DNA of 10,538 nt. Source: Actinomycetes bacterium (GTDB lineage: Bacteria; Actinomycetota; Actinomycetes; Propionibacteriales; Propionibacteriaceae). Within the stretch, counting starts at the first letter, position 1; every line of letters starts with the position of its first letter. Shown here one piece after another: positions 6,388-10,538 of the stretch. The notes below the pieces were generated by a model. The model was given only the letters and a program-made list of their open reading frames with translations. It had not been told where the DNA came from and did no database searches. The position numbers were made by a program, and so were the translations under genes. The stretch spans positions 1-10,538 of the forward strand of contig JAEYUH010000201.1 of assembly GCA_023432725.1 (NCBI GenBank), read 5' to 3'.

Positions 6388-7386
6388 CTACTTGTAGAGG
6401 ACCGCCTGGATCTTCTCGTCGTTGATGTTGGTCTTGTCGTACCAGTAGAAGCCGGTGTCGATGACCTTGGGCACGGTCTCGCCCTTCAGGGTCTTCACGG
6501 CGGCGGCGACAACCTGCTCGCCGATGCCGACCGGGTTCTGGGTGATGGCGCCGGCCATCGTGCCGTCGTTGATGGCGTTGATCTGGTCGGTGCCGGAGTC
6601 GAAGCCGATCAGCACGATCTTGCCCGCCATGCCCTTCTGCTGGGTGGCCTTGATGCCGCCGATGGCGGTGCCCTCGTTGGCGAGGAAGATGCCCTTGAGG
6701 TCCTTGTTGGCCTCGATGATCGACGATGCGATGTCGGCGCTCAGGTTCGGGTCACCCTTGCCGTACTGGGGCTCGAGCACCTTGACGTCCGGGCAGGTTG
6801 CCTTCATGCCCTCGAGGAAGCCGTCGCGACGGTCCTGACCGGTCCGGGAGGTCTGGTCGTGGACCATGACGCCGACGGTGCCGGAGCCACCGGTGAGCTC
6901 GCACATGTGCTTGGCGGCCTCGGCGGCGGCAGCCTTGTTGTCGGTCGCTGCCGTGGAGACCGGGATGTCGGAGTCAACGCCGGAGTCGAAGGCGACGACC
7001 GGGATGTTGGAATCCTTGAACTGCTGGAGCACCGGTGCGGCGGCCTTGCTGTCCAGCGCGGCGAAACCGAGCGCTGCAGGCTTCTTCGCCAGCGCGGCGG
7101 TCAGCATGTTCATCTGCGCCTCGACCTCGGCCTCGGTGGCGGGGCCCTCGAAGGTGATGGTGACGCCGTCCTTCTCGGCCTGCTGCTCCGCACCCTGCTT
7201 CACGGCCTGCCAGAACTGGTGCTGGAAGCCCTTGGAGACGATGGCGATATACGGCTTCTCGCCGGAGGTCGGCTCACCGGAGGCGCTGCCGCCGGGGGCT
7301 GCTGTCGGGGTAGGAGAGGCGCAGGCCGCCAGGGCCAGCGAGGCTGCCGCGCCGAGCGCGACGAGCCCCATTGAAATCTTCCGCAT
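6388..7386 (-). CDS. Sugar ABC transporter substrate-binding lipoprotein
   Basis: This is an extracytoplasmic binding protein of the RbsB-like periplasmic binding protein family that captures a monosaccharide and delivers it to the ABC importer. Its 332 residues start with a lipoprotein signal: MRK, a hydrophobic stretch and the lipobox LAAC with Cys22 as the lipidation site. A Thr/Pro/Ser/Gly-rich linker follows to about residue 43. The mature domain starts at PYIAIVSKG. Likely ligand residues by analogy with RbsB are aromatics in HQFW (56-59), Arg in QDRRDGF (184-190), Asn237 in ANEG, Asp263 in GFDSG and Gln283 in TQNP. GAAGGAGA lies five bases before the ATG. It follows the permease after 48 bases. 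The many polar contacts fit a pentose or hexose, but the ligand cannot be named. Confidence 0.93.
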   Translation of the reverse strand: MRKISMGLVALGAAASLALAACASPTPTAAPGGSASGEPTSGEKPYIAIVSKGFQHQFWQAVKQGAEQQAEKDGVTITFEGPATEAEVEAQMNMLTAALAKKPAALGFAALDSKAAAPVLQQFKDSNIPVVAFDSGVDSDIPVSTAATDNKAAAAEAAKHMCELTGGSGTVGVMVHDQTSRTGQDRRDGFLEGMKATCPDVKVLEPQYGKGDPNLSADIASSIIEANKDLKGIFLANEGTAIGGIKATQQKGMAGKIVLIGFDSGTDQINAINDGTMAGAITQNPVGIGEQVVAAAVKTLKGETVPKVIDTGFYWYDKTNINDEKIQAVLYK

Positions 7387-7434
7387 CTGTTTCTCCTTCG
7401 TTGGGTTGTTGCGGGAGTTCTTGGGTTGGGGTGG

Positions 7435-8451
7435 TCAGGTGGTTGCGGCGCGCCGGGCCCGCAACTGGTCGATGAAGACGACGACGAGGATCACCAGGCC
7501 GAGAATGACGCTCTGCCACTCCTGGCGCACCGACAGGATCTGCAGGCCGTTGTTGATCACCGAGATGATCAGCGCCCCGATGATCGTGCCGACGATGGTG
7601 CCCTTGCCGCCCGAGAGGGAGGTGCCGCCGATCACGACGGCGGCGATCGCCTGGAGCTCGTAGCCGGCACCGGTGGCGGGCTGCGCCGAACCGAGCCGCG
7701 CGGAGATCATGATCGCGGCCAGGCCGACGAACAGGCCGGCCACCGCATAGATCACTACCAGCCACTTGCGGGTGTTGATGCCCGACAGGGCGGTGGCTTC
7801 CTCGTTGCTGCCGATCGAGATGTCGTAGCGGCCCAGCAGGGTCTTGTTGAGCAGGACGTAGGCGACCAGCGCCGCCAGCGCGAGGACCAGCACCGCGTTG
7901 GGGAACCGGGTGCCGGGGATGATGTTGCCCGTCGAGAGCCAGATGTATCCGGCGTGCAGAGTGGCGTCGAAGTAGATCGGGCGGGCGTCGGAGATCACCA
8001 GGGCAAGGCCCTGGGCGACCAGCATCATGGCCAGAGTGGCGATGAAGGGCGGCAGCCTCAGGACTGCCACGTTGATCCCGTTGACCAGACCCACCAGGCC
8101 GCCGAACAGGATCGTGAGGATGATCCCGAGCCACACCGGGATCCCCCAGTTGACGATGAACGTCGCCGACATGACCGCGGACAGCGTCATGGCGGTACCC
8201 ACCGACAGATCGATGCCGCTGGTGATGATCACCAGCGTGGCGGCCAGGGAGAGCAGGCCCACCACGGTGGTCGAGAACAGGATCGTCGTGACGTTGGAGT
8301 ACTGCGGGAAGATGTCAGGGCTGGCGATCGAGAACACAAGGAAGATGAGGACGAGGCCGGCCAGCGCCATCAGCTGCTGGACCCGCTCCCGCCAGGAGAT
8401 ACCCGTGGTGATCTTCGGGGCCTTCTCGGTCGCGGCGGTGTCGGTCGACAT
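7435..8451 (-). CDS. Sugar ABC transporter permease (RbsC-like)
   Basis: This 338-residue inner-membrane permease belongs to the ribose/xylose/galactose branch (BPD_transp_2 type). About eight to ten hydrophobic segments are visible, roughly at residues 26-42, 60-77, 86-102, 106-130, 136-153, 184-201, 231-250, 264-280, 285-305 and 313-329. SGIDLSVG (78-85) is a family hallmark. SNEEATALSGIN (215-226) is the cytoplasmic loop expected to contact the ATPase, and AVVIGGTSLSGGKGTI (271-286) is the conserved C-terminal motif. The N-terminal 20 residues are polar and cytoplasmic. The start ATG shares its A with the stop of the ATPase gene (TGATG), so translation is coupled. A homodimer with the double ATPase upstream and the lipoprotein downstream would form the importer. 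Confidence 0.94.
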   Translation of the reverse strand: MSTDTAATEKAPKITTGISWRERVQQLMALAGLVLIFLVFSIASPDIFPQYSNVTTILFSTTVVGLLSLAATLVIITSGIDLSVGTAMTLSAVMSATFIVNWGIPVWLGIILTILFGGLVGLVNGINVAVLRLPPFIATLAMMLVAQGLALVISDARPIYFDATLHAGYIWLSTGNIIPGTRFPNAVLVLALAALVAYVLLNKTLLGRYDISIGSNEEATALSGINTRKWLVVIYAVAGLFVGLAAIMISARLGSAQPATGAGYELQAIAAVVIGGTSLSGGKGTIVGTIIGALIISVINNGLQILSVRQEWQSVILGLVILVVVFIDQLRARRAATT

Positions 8452-10028
8452 CAGATCTCTGCTTTCTCGGTTACGGGGACGAAGACATCGTCGCGGTGGG
8501 TTGCGAGGCGCATGATCGCCTCCTGGTTTGCGTCGTGGGTGGAGAGGATCCCGGTGACCCGGCCGTCGGCCATGACCACGACGCGGTGCGACATCCGCAG
8601 CACCTCGGGCAGTTCGGAGGAGATCATGATGATCGACTTGCCCTGCTCCGCCAGCCGGTTGAGCAGCTGGTAGATCTCTTCCTTGGCTCCGACATCGATG
8701 CCGCGGGTGGGCTCGTCGAAGATAAGGATGTCGCAGTCCTTGACCAGCCAGCGCGCAATGATCGTCTTCTGCTGGTTACCGCCGGACAGGTACTTCACGA
8801 GCTGATTCACCGACGGCGTCTTGATGCTGAGCTGCTTGCGGGAGGCCTCTGCCGCTTCGCGGATGGCCCGCTCGCGAACGAAGCCCGCCCGGGAGAACTT
8901 CTCGCCCATCGAGCTGATCGCGACGTTGTGGGCCACCGACAGCGGGATCATCAGGCCGAGCCGCTTGCGGTCCTCGGAGAGGTAACTGATCCCCAGCGCG
9001 GCGGCCTGCGCGGGGGAGTGGATGGTCACCCGCTCGCCGTTGAGCCTTACCTCGCCGGCGGTGATCGGGTCTGCCCCCACCAGCGCACGCGCTACCTCGG
9101 TCCGGCCGGCGCCCATCAGGCCCGCGAAACCGAGGATCTCGCCGCGATGCAGGTCGAAAGTGACGTCCTTCAGCAGCGCCTTGGTGGACAGGCCCGACAC
9201 GCTCAGCACTACCGGCCGGTCGTCACGGACGTTCTCGGGGCGGGCGTTGGTGTTGATGGCACGGCCCACCATCTTCGAGATGACCTCGTCGAGGCTGGTC
9301 TGTGCCATCGGCATGGTGTCGATGTAGTGGCCGTCGCGGATCACGGTGATCCGGTCGGCGATCCGCTTGAGCTCGGCCATCCGGTGGGAGATGTACACGA
9401 CACCGGTGGTCGGCGTGATGAAGCGCCGGATGAGTTCGTGCAGCTGGGCGACCTCGGCATCGTTGAGGGCTGCCGTCGGCTCGTCCATGATCAGGACCTT
9501 GGTGGACTCGAAGGACAAGGCCTTCGCGATCTCGACCATCTGCTGCTTGGCCACGGTGAGGCTGGACACCAGTGCCTTCGGGTCGAGGTTCAGCTCAAGG
9601 CGCTGCAGCAGCTCACGGGTCTGGCGCACCTGCGCGCCCGGACGGGTGAAGAAGCCGGCGCTGAGGGGTTCGCGACCCAACCAGATGTTCTCCGCGACGG
9701 TGAGGTGGGGGACCAGGTTGAGCTCCTGGTGGATGATCGACAGCCCGGCCTCCTGCGCCTCCTTGGGGGTGCTGGCGGTGAGGGGTTCGCCGTTGATCCA
9801 GAACTCACCCTCCTCCTTGGAGTAGATGCCGGTGAGCAGCTTCATCAGGGTGGACTTGCCGGCGCCGTTCTCGCCGACCAGGCCGAGCACCTCGCCCTTG
9901 CGCAGGTCGAGGCGCATGCCCTCCAGGGCCTTCACTCCGGGGAAGCTCTTGCTGACCCCCTCCACCTGCAGCAGCAGGTCCGGATCGCGATCCAGCCGGA
10001 CGGTGCCGGCTTCAGCGGCGACGCTCAT
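8451..10028 (-). CDS. Sugar ABC transporter ATP-binding protein with two ABC domains (RbsA-like)
   Basis: This is the cytoplasmic energy-coupling subunit of a monosaccharide importer, 525 residues against about 500 for RbsA. Domain one has Walker A GENGAGKS (52-59), Q-loop Gln101, the divergent signature VAKQQM (159-164), Walker B LIMDEP (179-184) and the switch His in ISHR. Domain two has a degenerate Walker A GLMGAGRT (303-310, Arg in place of Lys), signature LSGGNQQ (414-420) and Walker B LIFDEP (435-440). One normal and one degenerate site is usual for this family. The frame is open upstream to 10223, but the ATG at 10028 is chosen because it overlaps the mutarotase stop as ATGA and gives the normal family N-terminus with about 20 extra residues before the first strand. 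It is coupled to the permease gene downstream. Confidence 0.95.
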   Translation of the reverse strand: MSVAAEAGTVRLDRDPDLLLQVEGVSKSFPGVKALEGMRLDLRKGEVLGLVGENGAGKSTLMKLLTGIYSKEEGEFWINGEPLTASTPKEAQEAGLSIIHQELNLVPHLTVAENIWLGREPLSAGFFTRPGAQVRQTRELLQRLELNLDPKALVSSLTVAKQQMVEIAKALSFESTKVLIMDEPTAALNDAEVAQLHELIRRFITPTTGVVYISHRMAELKRIADRITVIRDGHYIDTMPMAQTSLDEVISKMVGRAINTNARPENVRDDRPVVLSVSGLSTKALLKDVTFDLHRGEILGFAGLMGAGRTEVARALVGADPITAGEVRLNGERVTIHSPAQAAALGISYLSEDRKRLGLMIPLSVAHNVAISSMGEKFSRAGFVRERAIREAAEASRKQLSIKTPSVNQLVKYLSGGNQQKTIIARWLVKDCDILIFDEPTRGIDVGAKEEIYQLLNRLAEQGKSIIMISSELPEVLRMSHRVVVMADGRVTGILSTHDANQEAIMRLATHRDDVFVPVTEKAEI

Positions 10029-10450
10029 GCGCCCACCACCGGGGTCACGCCCTTGCGGAAGATGGCGTTGCCGAAGACCCGGGTCTCGCCGGTGCGGATG
10101 ATCAGTTCGGCTTCCGCAGCGAGGTCGTAGAACGCGAAGCGCTCGATCATCCGGTAGGGCTCGCCCTCCAGTCGCGCAGCCTCGATGAGTTCCTCCTGGA
10201 CAGGTTGGACGCCGTCTGGGCACTCCATCAGGTCCAGCGTGGGCCCGTAGGTGTCGGGGACCAGCACCGACCTGACGGCGGCGAGGACCCGCGGTGAGCT
10301 CAGCCCGGGCAGATCGATCAGGTGCTTCTTCGCGAGCGCCGCAGCGGTGAAGTGGGCATCTGCGATGACGACGGCGTTCCCGTGTCCCATCTCGTCTAGG
10401 GCCAACAGCACGCGGCCAGTCAGCAGGGGATCAATATTCAGCAGCACCAT
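10025..10450 (-). CDS. RbsD/FucU-family sugar mutarotase (pyranase)
   Basis: This small cytoplasmic enzyme interconverts anomers or ring forms of imported sugars; family members form decamers or similar rings. The 141 residues match FucU in length and layout. The start reads NIDPLLT, followed by MGHGNAVVIADAHF with the catalytic His23 and Asp31, and the C-terminal ETRVFGNAIFRKG. The usual PYGN near the C-terminus is VFGN here, so a Tyr is replaced by Phe126. The ribosome-binding site GGAGG (10457-10453) is only two bases from this ATG but five from the next codon, a GTG at 10447. That start would give MLLNIDPLL, the normal FucU beginning, so the true start may be 10447. It is the first gene of the leftward operon and overlaps the ATPase start by four bases. 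Confidence 0.9.
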   Translation of the reverse strand: MVLLNIDPLLTGRVLLALDEMGHGNAVVIADAHFTAAALAKKHLIDLPGLSSPRVLAAVRSVLVPDTYGPTLDLMECPDGVQPVQEELIEAARLEGEPYRMIERFAFYDLAAEAELIIRTGETRVFGNAIFRKGVTPVVGA

Positions 10451-10452
10451 TG

Positions 10453-10457
10453 CCTCC
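10453..10457 (-). promoter_or_regulatory. Ribosome-binding site that bears on the mutarotase start
   Basis: GGAGG on the minus strand lies 2 bases before the ATG at 10450 and 5 bases before the GTG at 10447. The spacing favours GTG. The operator palindrome at 10461-10476 ends four bases upstream of it. Confidence 0.55.
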
Positions 10458-10460
10458 GAG

Positions 10461-10476
10461 CAGAAATCGATTTCTG
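10461..10476. promoter_or_regulatory. LacI-type operator, perfect 16-bp palindrome
   Basis: CAGAAATCGATTTCTG is a perfect 16-bp dyad with a central CG, lying 11-26 bases upstream of the mutarotase ATG. It overlaps the predicted transcription start and 5' leader, an ideal repressor position. Its core differs from the AAACGTTT sites of module A, so a different repressor is expected; the LacI-family protein encoded at the end of this operon (3814-4833) is the natural candidate. Confidence 0.75.
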
Positions 10477-10477
10477 T

Positions 10478-10483
10478 ATACTA
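10478..10483 (-). promoter_or_regulatory. Candidate -10 element of the transport operon
   Basis: TAGTAT on the minus strand fits TAnnnT and is the only AT-rich hexamer in a suitable place, two bases upstream of the palindrome. No convincing -35 is seen at 16-19 bases upstream, which would suit an activator-dependent promoter. The overlapping TATACA (10480-10475) is an alternative. Confidence 0.35.
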
Positions 10484-10517
10484 GACAGCAGTTTGCCGGT
10501 TGCGCCAGTTGCGTGAT

Positions 10518-10534
10518 CCGATTGTGATAATCGG
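10518..10534. repeat. 17-bp inverted repeat upstream of the transport operon promoter
   Basis: CCGATTGTGATAATCGG has 6-base arms around a 5-base centre. It lies about 55 bases upstream of the predicted start of the transport operon. The motif GTGAT occurs at 10513-10517 and again at 10524-10528, 11 bases apart, that is one helical turn. It could be an activator site, or belong to a gene beyond the window edge. Confidence 0.35.
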
Positions 10535-10538
10535 GCCG

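Noticed and set aside
6301..8673. Rightward open frames over the binding protein, permease and kinase regions
   Set aside because: They are antisense to genes with signal peptide, membrane segments and family motifs, and lack ribosome-binding sites and recognisable domains.
9094..9126. Apparent loss of the second Walker A lysine in the ABC ATPase
   Set aside because: GLMGAGRT with Arg is the normal degenerate second site of RbsA/XylG/MglA-type double ATPases, not a defect.
8496..10130. Long rightward open frame (544 codons) antisense to the ABC ATPase gene
   Set aside because: It mirrors a gene with all ABC motifs in the correct order. Its product has low-complexity GC-frame composition and no recognisable motif; it is a shadow of high GC codon bias.
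10029..10223. N-terminal extension of the ABC ATPase
   Set aside because: The extra 65 codons lie wholly inside the mutarotase gene in another frame, and the ATGA junction at 10025-10028 gives a normal start.
1..10538. Mobile elements, CRISPR arrays, tRNA or rRNA genes
   Set aside because: I found no transposase or integrase reading frame, no regularly spaced repeats, no terminal inverted repeats around genes and no cloverleaf-like sequence.

Overview
The window is high-GC DNA with compact, heavily overlapping genes, GTG starts next to ATG starts, and a lipoprotein-type sugar-binding protein. This fits an actinobacterium (Actinomycetota). I cannot place it more precisely from sequence alone. 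Every gene belongs to carbohydrate uptake or breakdown. I see no mobile element, CRISPR array, tRNA or rRNA.

The window holds two catabolic modules that meet tail to tail near 3787-3813. Module A (1-3786) is a divergon. An FGGY sugar kinase runs left and off the window edge. A LacI-family repressor, a PfkB-family hexose-phosphate kinase (1-phosphofructokinase / tagatose-6-phosphate kinase type) and a class II ketose-bisphosphate aldolase run right. The intergenic region carries two related palindromes with an AAACGTTT core, one in front of each arm, consistent with autoregulation by the repressor.

Module B (3814-10538) is one leftward operon: RbsD/FucU-type mutarotase, double-domain sugar ABC ATPase, permease, lipoprotein substrate-binding protein, a second FGGY kinase (xylulokinase-like) and a second LacI-family repressor as the last gene. 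A perfect 16-bp palindrome of different sequence (centre ATCGAT) sits directly before the first gene. A strong hairpin separates the transport genes from the kinase-repressor pair.

Read together, a monosaccharide is imported and its anomers equilibrated. It is phosphorylated by one or both FGGY kinases, and a hexulose phosphate would be phosphorylated again by the PfkB enzyme and split by the aldolase into triose phosphates. The true sugar is unknown. No isomerase, epimerase or dehydrogenase lies in the window. The xylulokinase-like enzyme differs from XylB at positions expected to touch the substrate. The pathway is therefore inferred. Four gene junctions overlap by 1-4 bases, implying tight translational coupling.
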